Assembly (NCBI GenBank): GCA_017617395.1 | Contig: JAFZWG010000080.1 | Span: 1-39,569, forward strand | Length of the DNA stretch: 39,569 nt | Source of the DNA: Lachnospiraceae bacterium | Lineage (GTDB): Bacteria > Bacillota > Clostridia > Lachnospirales > Lachnospiraceae | Reading direction: 5' to 3' | In this document: positions 1-6,972 of the stretch, piece after piece | Numbering within the stretch: the stretch's first letter is position 1 | Layout of the letters: the number at the start of each line of letters is the position of its first letter | Program-made: the position numbers and the translations under genes | Notes under the pieces: model-generated | Databases searched by the model: none | Told to the model about the DNA's origin: nothing | The model's input: the letters and a program-made list of their open reading frames with translations, nothing else

Positions 1-627
1 CTTCCGGATGTTGACATCTCCATCACGACCCGTGAGCTTGCCCGCATGATCAAGCGCAACGACATCGATTTCGCAGCCCTTCCGGACGGCGAGTTCGACG
101 ATCCGCTCGGCGAGTCCACCGGTGCGGCTGTTATCTTCGGTGCTACCGGCGGTGTTATGGAGGCAGCTCTCCGTACCGCAGTTGAGGTTATCACCGGTGA
201 GGAGCTCAAGGCCGTAGACTTCACGGAAGTTCGCGGTATGCAGGGTATCAAGGAAGCTACGTACAACGTAGGCGGACTTGAGGTTAAGGTTGCTGTTGCA
301 TCCTCGCTTTCCAACGCTCGTATCATCATGGATCAGATTAAGGCCGGCACCTCGCCGTACACCTTCATCGAGATCATGGCTTGCCCGGGCGGCTGCATCA
401 ACGGCGGCGGACAGCCTCTGGTTGATTCCGAGGTTCGCAACTTCGTAGACGTACGCGGTCTCCGCGCAAAGGCTCTCTATGACAACGACGCTGCTAAGAC
501 GCTCCGCAAGTCTCACGAGAATCCTTCCATCAAGAAGGTATACGAGGAGTTCTTCGGTGAGTTCGGCAGCCACAAGGCTCATGAGATTCTCCACACGCAC
601 TACGTAAAGAGAAGCATCAACGGCTAA
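1..627 (+). CDS. hydA: [FeFe]-hydrogenase catalytic subunit, C-terminal part (5' end outside window)
   Basis: The frame is open from base 1, so this is the last 208 residues of a larger protein. It carries H-cluster signatures: a GAVIFGATGGVMEAA stretch and the cysteine motif MACPGGCINGGGQP, whose cysteines bind the [4Fe-4S] part of the H-cluster. The tail after it, with an SHENP motif and a C-terminal HTHYVKR stretch, is typical of the long clostridial HydA/HndD-type enzymes. The family reversibly reduces protons to hydrogen in the cytoplasm using ferredoxin and often NAD(P)H. Whether this one is monomeric or a bifurcating subunit cannot be told, because the N-terminal FeS domains are missing. 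A strong terminator follows at once, so it ends its operon. Confidence 0.95.
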   Translation, partial: LPDVDISITTRELARMIKRNDIDFAALPDGEFDDPLGESTGAAVIFGATGGVMEAALRTAVEVITGEELKAVDFTEVRGMQGIKEATYNVGGLEVKVAVASSLSNARIIMDQIKAGTSPYTFIEIMACPGGCINGGGQPLVDSEVRNFVDVRGLRAKALYDNDAAKTLRKSHENPSIKKVYEEFFGEFGSHKAHEILHTHYVKRSING

Positions 628-654
628 TCAAAAACGACATACGAAAGTATGAGA

Positions 655-691
655 AAAGAAAGGATCGGGTAACCGGTCCTTTCTTTGTTTT
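655..691 (+). terminator. Intrinsic terminator after the hydrogenase gene
   Basis: A 14-bp stem with one G-U pair (655-668 with 673-686) closes on a 4-base GTAA loop and runs into TTTGTTTT. It starts 28 bases after the hydrogenase stop codon. Confidence 0.9.
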
Positions 692-730
692 CGGAAAATG
701 CAGCTTATCGTTATTTTATGCGGTTTTGCC

Positions 731-759
731 TTGCCATTTTTTGCTTTTTACGGTACAAT
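731..759 (+). promoter_or_regulatory. Sigma-A promoter of the alpha-oxoamine synthase gene
   Basis: TTGCCA (731-736) and TACAAT (754-759) are separated by exactly 17 bases. Transcription would start near 766. The in-frame ATG at 698 lies upstream of this and so cannot be the translation start, which supports the start at 821. Confidence 0.75.
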
Positions 760-820
760 GTGCTTGTGTGTTTTGGAAGGCGGTTACGCTGATATTATGG
801 GAAAGTGTGGTAAAGTGAAT

Positions 821-2005
821 ATGGACGATTTGTTTGACAAGTGTTACAAGTTTACAAAGGTCGAGGAAATCAAGGACTTGGGGGTTTATCCTTATTTCCA
901 TGCGCTCGAGAGCCGTCAGGATGTGGAAGTCATCATGGAGGGCAAGCGGCGCATCATGCTCGGTTCGAACAACTATCTGGGACTGACGACGCACCCGGAG
1001 GTTGTGGAGGCCGGCATCAAAGCATTCGAACAATACGGCTCCGGCTGCTCGGGCTCGCGTTTTTTGAACGGAACGCTTGAGCTTCACCTCGAGCTGGAAG
1101 CGGAGCTTGCAAAGTTTTTGCGCAAGGAGAGTGTGGTAACATTTTCCACGGGTTTCCAGTCGAATCTGGGAATCATCAGCGCGCTCGTGGGACGTCATGA
1201 CTATGTCATCTGCGACCGCGAGAACCATGCGAGCATCTACGACGGCTGCAAATTGAGCTACGGCACGATGCTTCGGTATTTTCATTCGGACATGGAGGAT
1301 CTGGAGCGTCAGCTTCAGAAGGTGCCGGAAAATGCAGGCTGTCTGATCGTGACCGACGGTGTGTTCAGCATGGGCGGCGATATCGCCAAACTTCCGGAGA
1401 TTGTTGCGCTTGCAAAGAAGTACGGCGCGCGCGTCATGGTTGACGATGCGCACGGCCTCGGCGTCATCGGCGAGGGCGGCCGCGGTACGGCGAGCTACTT
1501 CGGGCTGGAGAACGAAGTTGACATCTACATGGGAACATTTTCCAAGTCGCTTGCGTCGCTCGGCGGTTACATGGCTTCGAGCGAGAGAGTGGCGAACTTT
1601 GTACGGCACAACTCGCGTCCGTTCATCTTCTCGGCGTCCATCACGCCGGCAAGCTGCGCGGTAGCGCTGACGGCACTTCGCATCCTCGAGCGCGATCCTT
1701 CGCTTCCGCTGAAGCTTCAGGCGATCTCCGCGCGTGCCCGCAAGGGACTTCTGGACCGCGGAATCCGCATTCGCATGAGCGACACGCCGATCATTCCGAT
1801 CTACACCTACGACACCGAGACGACGCTTCTTCGCGCAAAGCAGCTCTACGAGGCAGGCGTCTACGTCAATCCGGTGCTTCCGCCCGCGACGGCTCCGACC
1901 GAGTGCCTCCTGCGCACCAGCTACATGGCTTCGCACACCGAAGCGCTGGTCGACGAGGCGGTGGACATCATTGCGACCGTTCTCAGCACGCCCGCCACGC
2001 TGTAA
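821..2005 (+). CDS. PLP-dependent alpha-oxoamine synthase family enzyme (AONS/KBL/SPT-like)
   Basis: A 394-residue fold-type I PLP enzyme. Visible motifs are GSNNYLGL near the N-terminus, the GSGCSGSRFLNGT substrate loop, VDDAHGLG (the PLP-binding Asp and His) and GTFSKSLASLGGY, where Lys242 should form the Schiff base. The family (8-amino-7-oxononanoate synthase, 2-amino-3-ketobutyrate CoA ligase, serine palmitoyltransferase) condenses an amino acid with an acyl-CoA or acyl-ACP and releases CO2. No biotin, threonine-catabolism or sphingolipid gene is adjacent, so the substrate is open. The start at 821 (MDDLFDKC) matches the usual N-terminus of relatives and lies downstream of the promoter; the ATG at 797 is the alternative. 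Its Shine-Dalgarno sequence is weak. The gene is monocistronic, between two terminators. Confidence 0.88.
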   Translation: MDDLFDKCYKFTKVEEIKDLGVYPYFHALESRQDVEVIMEGKRRIMLGSNNYLGLTTHPEVVEAGIKAFEQYGSGCSGSRFLNGTLELHLELEAELAKFLRKESVVTFSTGFQSNLGIISALVGRHDYVICDRENHASIYDGCKLSYGTMLRYFHSDMEDLERQLQKVPENAGCLIVTDGVFSMGGDIAKLPEIVALAKKYGARVMVDDAHGLGVIGEGGRGTASYFGLENEVDIYMGTFSKSLASLGGYMASSERVANFVRHNSRPFIFSASITPASCAVALTALRILERDPSLPLKLQAISARARKGLLDRGIRIRMSDTPIIPIYTYDTETTLLRAKQLYEAGVYVNPVLPPATAPTECLLRTSYMASHTEALVDEAVDIIATVLSTPATL

Positions 2006-2044
2006 GGTGCGTCCTGTTCGGACAATCAAACAACAAAACGACAA

Positions 2045-2078
2045 ACCGCCGATCCGAATCCGGACCGGCGGTCTTTTG
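2045..2078. terminator. Terminator between converging genes
   Basis: A 12-bp stem with one A-C mismatch (2045-2056 with 2061-2072), loop AATC, then CTTTTG on the plus strand. The minus strand is also T-rich beyond the stem, so it may serve both the synthase gene and the leftward permease gene that ends at 2100. Confidence 0.8.
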
Positions 2079-2099
2079 TATGTATGAGAACCCCCCGTT

Positions 2100-2759
2100 T
2101 TACATATCTTTTTTCTTCATCACCCGGATGCCCAGCCGGATGCACACAAGGACTACAAGAGCGTTGAAGACGAGACAGCCGACGAAGAACAGGCCGGGCG
2201 AGCGTTCGTGCGATCTCGTAATGAAGTCAAGCGCCCGCTCCAGTGCGCCGTATACAAACATGCTGTCAACCATGCTGTATAGTAAGGCAACCCACGGGAT
2301 GGATGCGAGGATGAAAAAAGCCTTGGTGGCGCCTAGCTTCAGCGTGATCGGAACCGCCGCGGAGGCAACGCCCATCGCAAAAAAGTACGCGATGGTATTG
2401 AACCCGAACACGGCCGACATGTGCTGGTCGGGTGTAGGTCCGAAAATCAGGACGCCCAGGCCTAACGCAGCCTTGGTGCATGCCCAAAAACCTGCAAGAA
2501 GAACAAAGGCATACACATTCTTCTCGACAACGTATGTCTTTGCGTCGACGGGCATGCTCATCAGGTAGGAGTAGCCGGTCCGGTCATCGTCGCTTAAGCA
2601 GGCGAAGAAGAAACCGAGCGCCAGAAGATAGCCGACCATGTCGATGACCGAAGCATAATCGGATAAAAGAACGCAGATAAACAGGGAGACTGCAGTCAGC
2701 AGCACCGATGATAAGTGTTTAAAACAGACGTAACGGTCTTTTGTCAACAATCCTTTCAT
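2100..2759 (-). CDS. ABC-2 type transporter permease of GntR-ABC cassette 1
   Basis: A 219-residue membrane protein starting MKGLLTKDRY, with about five or six hydrophobic segments and a basic C-terminus (RVMKKKDM). The pattern, including the DDRTGYSYLMSMPV loop and the following AKTYVVEKN, fits the ABC2_membrane_5-like permeases that pair with YtrB-type ATPases. The start at 2759 is preferred because a GGGGGTGAG ribosome binding site sits just upstream inside the end of the ATPase gene; a TTG at 2774 is the alternative. It is the last gene of a three-gene operon (regulator, ATPase, permease), 1 base from the ATPase stop. The exported substrate is unknown; relatives respond to cell-wall antibiotics or act in envelope homeostasis. 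Confidence 0.85.
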   Translation of the reverse strand: MKGLLTKDRYVCFKHLSSVLLTAVSLFICVLLSDYASVIDMVGYLLALGFFFACLSDDDRTGYSYLMSMPVDAKTYVVEKNVYAFVLLAGFWACTKAALGLGVLIFGPTPDQHMSAVFGFNTIAYFFAMGVASAAVPITLKLGATKAFFILASIPWVALLYSMVDSMFVYGALERALDFITRSHERSPGLFFVGCLVFNALVVLVCIRLGIRVMKKKDM

Positions 2760-2760
2760 T

Positions 2761-3606
2761 TTACTCACCCCCAAGCATGATTATGATAACGCTGTCCAGA
2801 CTGCCGTTTTCGATGACGAGGTTCGGATAATTGTCCAGAAAAAACTGCTTCTCCGTCGTCAGGCAGGCGTAGCCGAACGATTCCTTCCGGGACCCGAGAA
2901 TGTATTGTTTCTCGAGCTTTTCGTAGTCCGCGGCGCTCACGCGGAGGACACCGTACTGCCCGAGGATCGTGTCCGTGTCCTCGTGGAGCACGATCTTTCC
3001 GTCGTCGATCAGGTAGATATCGTCGCAGAAGCCCTCGAGGTCCGACGAGATGTGCGAGCTGATCAGCACGGACCGCTCGGGATCTTTCGCCAGATACTCC
3101 CGTAGAAGATCGAGAATCTCGGTGCGCGCAACGACGTCGAGACCGGCCGTGGGCTCGTCGAGAACCAGAAGCTTTGCCTCGTGCGTGATCGCCATGAGGA
3201 CGCGTAGCTTTGCCTTCATTCCGGTGGAAAATGTGCTGACAGCCTTGTTGAGAGGCAGCTTCTGCGCTTCACACAGAGAGCGGAAGGACGCCTCGTCGAA
3301 GCGAGGGTACATTTGCCGCAGGATGTCGATGATGTGCGAGACCTTGAGCTGCTCGTTGAGTCCGGAGTAGGAGAGTGCCGCGCCGATGGCCTCCTTGTCC
3401 TTCGGTACGAACTCCCTGGGGTTCTTGCCGAAGACTTCCGCAACGCCTCCGTCCGCCTTGATCAAGCCCAGGACGGCCTTGATGGTCGTGCTCTTGCCGG
3501 CGCCGTTTCGGCCCAGAAGACCGGTGACACGCCCGGCCGGAATCTCTAAAGAGACGTCCAGGGCGAAGTCTTTGTAGTTCTTTTGAAAATGATTGAGTGA
3601 GATCAT
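2761..3606 (-). CDS. ABC transporter ATPase of GntR-ABC cassette 1
   Basis: A 281-residue ATP-binding subunit. The Walker A motif GRNGAGKST is at residues 32-40, the signature is the divergent FSTGMKAKLR, Walker B is LLVLDEPTAGLD, and the H-loop is SSHIS. The STGM form of the signature and the roughly 80-residue C-terminal extension after the core are common in YtrB/BcrA-like ATPases linked to GntR regulators. The start at 3606 is chosen for the AGGGGGAA sequence about 9 bases upstream; an ATG at 3627 would lack one. It should drive the permease encoded directly downstream. Confidence 0.93.
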   Translation of the reverse strand: MISLNHFQKNYKDFALDVSLEIPAGRVTGLLGRNGAGKSTTIKAVLGLIKADGGVAEVFGKNPREFVPKDKEAIGAALSYSGLNEQLKVSHIIDILRQMYPRFDEASFRSLCEAQKLPLNKAVSTFSTGMKAKLRVLMAITHEAKLLVLDEPTAGLDVVARTEILDLLREYLAKDPERSVLISSHISSDLEGFCDDIYLIDDGKIVLHEDTDTILGQYGVLRVSAADYEKLEKQYILGSRKESFGYACLTTEKQFFLDNYPNLVIENGSLDSVIIIMLGGE

Positions 3607-3636
3607 AGTGTGTTCCCCCTTGTTCATGGTATCGAA

Positions 3637-4011
3637 TCAGGCTTCCGAGAGAAGAATGTCAAGAATTTCGCGGATCTCGCGCTCCGTAAGGCCGACCGTT
3701 TTTGCTCGTGCAACCGCGGTCGCAAAATCCTCCTCGACAGCCTTCCTTCGGGCTTCGACGGCCAGCTGGCGGTCGGTGGCGGCAACGTAGGTGCCCTTGC
3801 CGTGTACCGTCACGACGAAGCCTTCCTCCTCCAGTTTGTCGTAGGCTTTCTTGACGGTCAGGGCGCTGATGCGAAGCTCGGCCGAGAGGTTTCGAACGGA
3901 CGGCAGCACCTCGCCCTCCGCGAGTGCACCGTCGATGATCGCATGCTTGATCTGGCCGGTCAGCTGCTCGTACACCGGAACCATGGATGAATTGTTCAGA
4001 ATGATTTGCAT
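3637..4011 (-). CDS. GntR-family (YtrA subfamily) transcriptional regulator of cassette 1
   Basis: A 124-residue regulator with an N-terminal winged helix (PVYEQLTGQIKHAI...LPSVRNLSAELRISALTVKKAYDKLEEEGF, then VHGKGTYV) and a short helical tail that takes the place of an effector domain. This layout defines the YtrA subfamily, which usually represses its own operon with an ABC transporter. The start at 4011 has a strong AAGGGGGGAA ribosome binding site; the ATG at 4038 does not. It heads the leftward operon with the ATPase and permease. Its promoter is covered by phased ACAGT repeats (see 4032-4087), which fits autorepression. Confidence 0.92.
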   Translation of the reverse strand: MQIILNNSSMVPVYEQLTGQIKHAIIDGALAEGEVLPSVRNLSAELRISALTVKKAYDKLEEEGFVVTVHGKGTYVAATDRQLAVEARRKAVEEDFATAVARAKTVGLTEREIREILDILLSEA

Positions 4012-4031
4012 ATCGGATTCCCCCCTTTCTG

Positions 4032-4087
4032 CTGTCATCTGCTGACAGTAAACAGTATATAACAGTTTGAAACAGTTGTCAACTGTT
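4032..4087 (-). promoter_or_regulatory. Promoter and probable GntR operator of cassette 1
   Basis: On the minus strand, TTGACA (4077-4082) and TATACT (4054-4059) are 17 bases apart. Overlaid on these are a 17-base palindrome with 8-bp arms (4071-4087, AACAGTTG/CAACTGTT), the hexamer AACAGT repeated at 4051, 4061 and 4071 with an exact 10-bp period, and a CTGTCA/TGACAG inverted repeat at 4032-4048. A repressor bound here would block RNA polymerase. That YtrA-like protein binds it is inference. Confidence 0.82.
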
Positions 4088-4120
4088 ATATGGTGTTTAT
4101 TTCAAAATATTTTGCGTCAC

Positions 4121-4164
4121 AAGAAAAAGCGCCTCCCGGCGGGGTATCGCAGCGGGAAGCGCTT
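4121..4164 (-). terminator. Terminator of the MerR-family gene
   Basis: A 12-bp stem with one G-T pair (4127-4138 with 4153-4164), followed on the minus strand by a T-rich run TTTTTCTT. It lies about 24 bases beyond the MerR stop codon. Confidence 0.85.
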
Positions 4165-4187
4165 GTGTTTCGTCATTTTCCGAGGGG

Positions 4188-4997
4188 TCACTCCACCGGG
4201 AAGCAGATTTCGGTCACGTATTCGTCGGGGTTTTGCGTCTGCGCGGGACTCACGTGATAGATGTTGAACATCGGGCCGTTCTGAGTGTAGCCGTTTTGCT
4301 TGATCCACGAAACGACCGTGGCGGTCGCCTCGCCCATCTGGTCGTAGCTTCCGCGGATGACGCAGCTAGCGACCTTCACCGCAGGGAGCGTCACAAACTT
4401 GACATGCTCCGTGTCGGGGTAGGTGCCTTTGACGGTCATCGAGGCGAGGATGGAAACATTTTCCTCCTTGTACTCGGGGTCGAGAAATGCTGCGCAGGCA
4501 AGGCAGGGGTCTGCGGGCACGAGCGGTGTGGCCGCCGTCTCCGCGAACATCGTGTTCCAGAGGATTCCCTCGTCGTTGTAGGTCGGAACGACCATCTGCA
4601 CCGTTGCGGCGTAGCGCTCCGGGATGGTTTTTACAGTAACATCGAAACTCATGGTTTGCTCCTTTCGTAGCCTCTTGCGGGCTGTGTCCAGAAGCATCAG
4701 CCGATACTCCGTCTGCTTCGAGATGTCCGTAAGTTCTTCCTGCTGTCTGGCAAGGAAGGCGTCCATCCGCTCCGGATCGTCGTAGATCTCGAGCATCCTT
4801 GTGATGTCCGCAAGCGAGAAGCCCATGTCCTTGAGGGACGCGATGCGCCCTGCCGTGAAGAGCTGGTCCTCGCGATAGTAGCGGTACCCGGTGAACGTGT
4901 CAATCTCCGCGGGCCGAAGAAGCCCGATGTCGTCGTAGTGGCGAAGCATTCTGATGCTGATTCTGGAAAGTTTTGAAAAATCGCCGATTTTCAGCAT
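4188..4997 (-). CDS. MerR-family regulator with GyrI-like effector-binding domain
   Basis: A 269-residue BmrR-type regulator. Residues 1-70 form the MerR winged helix (KIGDFSKLSRISIRMLRHYDDIGLL, then GYRYY), residues about 75-115 are a dimerising coiled coil, and from about 118 a GyrI-like/SOUL-fold domain begins (MSFDVTVKTIPERYAATVQ), which in relatives binds amphipathic drugs. Such proteins activate efflux genes by untwisting promoters with 19-bp spacers. Its own promoter has exactly that form (5062-5092), so autoregulation is likely. The gene lies between two GntR-ABC cassettes, but no efflux pump is directly in its operon, so its target is unknown. Confidence 0.92.
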   Translation of the reverse strand: MLKIGDFSKLSRISIRMLRHYDDIGLLRPAEIDTFTGYRYYREDQLFTAGRIASLKDMGFSLADITRMLEIYDDPERMDAFLARQQEELTDISKQTEYRLMLLDTARKRLRKEQTMSFDVTVKTIPERYAATVQMVVPTYNDEGILWNTMFAETAATPLVPADPCLACAAFLDPEYKEENVSILASMTVKGTYPDTEHVKFVTLPAVKVASCVIRGSYDQMGEATATVVSWIKQNGYTQNGPMFNIYHVSPAQTQNPDEYVTEICFPVE

Positions 4998-5061
4998 GTT
5001 GATTCCTCCATGGAGTTGCCGCGGGCGCTTGCCGGCGGCTTGTATTTCTGAGCTCGATGTA

Positions 5062-5092
5062 ACTGTAAGCCCTCACACAGTGTGAGAGTCAA
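5062..5092 (-). promoter_or_regulatory. MerR-type promoter/operator with 19-bp spacer
   Basis: On the minus strand, TTGACT (5087-5092) and TACAGT (5062-5067) are separated by 19 bases. The spacer holds a perfect dyad, CTCACAC-A-GTGTGAG (5072-5086). An over-long spacer with a centred dyad is the hallmark of promoters switched on by MerR-family proteins, so this is very probably the MerR gene's own operator. Confidence 0.82.
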
Positions 5093-5168
5093 GAGCATTT
5101 TTCGAAATTTATCAAAAGTTTTTCACTCACCCGATTATACCGCGCGGAGAGGGGATTCGCAAGTTTTT

Positions 5169-5186
5169 GCATTTTTCGAAAAATGC
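5169..5186. repeat. Perfect 18-bp palindrome upstream of GntR operon 2
   Basis: GCATTTTTC/GAAAAATGC is a perfect palindrome ending four bases before the -35 box of the operon 2 promoter. A similar element, with a 5-base interruption and the same CCTCTT downstream, precedes the last promoter in the window (39336-39356). Confidence 0.6.
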
Positions 5187-5189
5187 CTC

Positions 5190-5253
5190 TTGACAGCAAA
5201 CTGTACTAGTCGTATAATACAGTCAACCGTATTACACGAGTGATACAGTTTGG
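5190..5253 (+). promoter_or_regulatory. Consensus promoter and probable GntR operator of cassette 2
   Basis: TTGACA (5190-5195), a 17-base spacer and TATAAT (5213-5218) make a full-consensus sigma-A promoter. CTGTA (5201-5205) and TACAG (5218-5222) form an inverted repeat around the -10 box. CAAACTGT at 5197-5204 reappears inverted as ACAGTTTG near 5246-5253. Such a strong promoter framed by repeats suggests repression by the adjacent GntR protein. Coordinates from about 5246 on may be off by one base. Confidence 0.8.
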
Positions 5254-5288
5254 AGTTGTGGGAAGTCGCAGATATAGGGAATAAGAAG

Positions 5289-5672
5289 ATGATTACATTT
5301 GAGACATTTAAACCGGTTGAGGGGACGCCGATCTACCAGCAGATCCTCCTCTACATCAAGCGCGGGGCTGTCGCGGGCACGATCCGGGACGGTGACGAGC
5401 TGCCGTCGCGCCGCGTTTTGTCGGCGCTTTTGGGAATCAACCCGAACACGGTGCAGAAGGCGTTTCGATTGCTGGAGGACGAGAGTTTGATCACATCACA
5501 GACCGGTGCAAAGAGTTATATGACCCTGAGCGGGGAGAAGATCGGCAAGCTTCGCGAGGACCTAATCCGCGAGGACATCCGCAGCATCGCGGGGGCTTTA
5601 CGGCAGATGGGAATCGACAAGGAGGAAGCGCTTCGGCTGCTTTCGGAGAACTGGGAGGAGAGCGAATCATGA
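5289..5672 (+). CDS. GntR-family (YtrA subfamily) regulator of cassette 2
   Basis: A 127-residue regulator starting MITFETFKPVEG. It has the GntR winged helix (PIYQQILLYIKRGAVAG, LPSRRVLSALLGINPNTVQKAFRLLEDE) and a short helical tail (LREDLIREDIRSIAGALRQMG), with no effector domain, as in YtrA. An AGGGAATAAG sequence sits upstream of the ATG at 5289; a TTG start at 5250 would fall among the operator repeats. The stop overlaps the next start (ATGA), so it is coupled to the membrane-protein genes. It probably represses its own operon. Confidence 0.92.
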   Translation: MITFETFKPVEGTPIYQQILLYIKRGAVAGTIRDGDELPSRRVLSALLGINPNTVQKAFRLLEDESLITSQTGAKSYMTLSGEKIGKLREDLIREDIRSIAGALRQMGIDKEEALRLLSENWEESES

Positions 5673-6481
5673 GAGAGCAATGGTCGGTGTTCAAATTGCA
5701 GGTGCGGCGGAAGATGCCCAAGGCCATGCTTGTTTTTTTCGTCGTCGTGGTCGTCGGAAGCCTGGGGTACTGGCTGCTTGGATTTCGCCACAACGATGCG
5801 GCGGAGATGCAGAAGTTTCTGGAGGATATCGCCTCCGGGGAAAATACAGCCGATGCGGTTGACAATGCGCGGTCGTTTTCAAACGGCGGATCGTCCTTGT
5901 ACATCGAAATTCTGTGCGCCATCGGATTCTTCGGAACGGTGTGGGCATGCATCGATTTTCCGGTGAAGAAATTCAAGCCCGTATACACGGTGCGCAGGCT
6001 TCGGACGTCGGAGACCGGCATGTTCTGGTGGGATGTGCTGATCAACACGGTTTTGTTTCTGGTCGCGTGGGTGTGTGCCATCGCATTGATCTTCATCGCC
6101 GGGCGCATTTACGAGGCGGGAGCGGGATTTGTCGAGGGGCCGCAGGGGATCACGGCAGCCGTCGTCAGAAACGGTTTTTACAGAGGAATCGTCCCGGTGG
6201 TGTATCCGTGGCTCGTGCTTCGAAATGTGATTGCGGCAGTCTGTTGCGGATACCTTTGCGCCGGGGCATCCTACCGGCTGCAGAACCGCAGTACGCCGCT
6301 CATCGAGGGTGTGCTGATCGCCATGATGTATATTGCGATTCCGCTGCGGATTGACGTGTATAACGAGACTGCGGAAACTGTATACCGAAATCTTCTCTGG
6401 AGCTGGGTGTGGAGAGTTTTGCTGGTTGCCTTGATGATTGTGTTTGTTCTTCGGGACACCCGCAGCAGGAAGGAGGCATGA
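5669..6481 (+). CDS. Putative ABC permease-like membrane protein A of cassette 2
   Basis: A 270-residue integral membrane protein with about six hydrophobic segments, starting with a short basic head (MREQWSVFKLQVRRKMPK) before the first segment. The second region begins after a soluble loop of about 45 residues. I do not recognise a named family from the sequence. Its position between a YtrA-type regulator and an ABC ATPase, with ATGA overlap on the 5' side and a one-base stop/start overlap on the 3' side, suggests half of the membrane part of an ABC exporter. Confidence 0.8.
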   Translation: MREQWSVFKLQVRRKMPKAMLVFFVVVVVGSLGYWLLGFRHNDAAEMQKFLEDIASGENTADAVDNARSFSNGGSSLYIEILCAIGFFGTVWACIDFPVKKFKPVYTVRRLRTSETGMFWWDVLINTVLFLVAWVCAIALIFIAGRIYEAGAGFVEGPQGITAAVVRNGFYRGIVPVVYPWLVLRNVIAAVCCGYLCAGASYRLQNRSTPLIEGVLIAMMYIAIPLRIDVYNETAETVYRNLLWSWVWRVLLVALMIVFVLRDTRSRKEA

Positions 6482-6972
6482 TGGTGGACAAATTGTTTCC
6501 TCCGGGAGCGAGAATTGTGCGCGAGATGTTTTTCTTCGGGGCGATGGTCGGTTTTGTCATCGGCGGGGGGCTTACCTTTTTCGTTCAGTACTGGTCGGAT
6601 CACGGCGAGCTGTATGACGTACATGCTGGCATTCGAGTGTTGAACCCCGCGAAAGAAATGCCGCCGCTTTCGAGTCTGGTGTCCGGACGGCTGGTCTGGT
6701 TTTTTGTATTACTTATCAGCAGCATCATGGTAATCATCATCCATTACGCGAGTTTTTACCGGGAGAGCAGAAGCATCTATCTGATGAAGCGAATTCCGAA
6801 CAGAGCGGAACTGCACGTGCGGTGCTTAACCGTTCCGCTCCTGGCGATCGCAATCGGCCTGATTATCGCGTATGTTTTGTTTCTACTGTTTGTGTGGTGC
6901 TACTTTCGCTACACGCCGGAACCCTGTCTTCCGGAGCAGACGGTACCGACATTTTGGAGGGCTTTATTATGA
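6481..6972 (+). CDS. Putative ABC permease-like membrane protein B of cassette 2
   Basis: A 163-residue protein with three or more strong hydrophobic segments (MFFFGAMVGFVIGGGLTFF, LVWFFVLLISSIMVIIIH, VPLLAIAIGLIIAYVLFLLF). An AAGGAGG site lies 4 bases before the ATG at 6481; the ATG at 6478 is also possible. It is shorter than a typical ABC-2 permease and may need protein A to form the channel. It overlaps the ATPase start by four bases (ATGA), which implies translational coupling. I do not recognise the family. Confidence 0.78.
   Translation: MVDKLFPPGARIVREMFFFGAMVGFVIGGGLTFFVQYWSDHGELYDVHAGIRVLNPAKEMPPLSSLVSGRLVWFFVLLISSIMVIIIHYASFYRESRSIYLMKRIPNRAELHVRCLTVPLLAIAIGLIIAYVLFLLFVWCYFRYTPEPCLPEQTVPTFWRALL

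Noticed and set aside
716-2044. 442-codon open frame on the minus strand opposite the oxoamine synthase gene
   Set aside because: It mirrors the codon pattern of a clear enzyme gene in GC-rich DNA, has no family-like motifs and would span the synthase promoter and terminator.
2045-4164. Insertion-sequence ends or transposon inverted repeats among the many stems here
   Set aside because: Each stem is explained by a terminator or an operator; no transposase gene or target-site duplication is seen.
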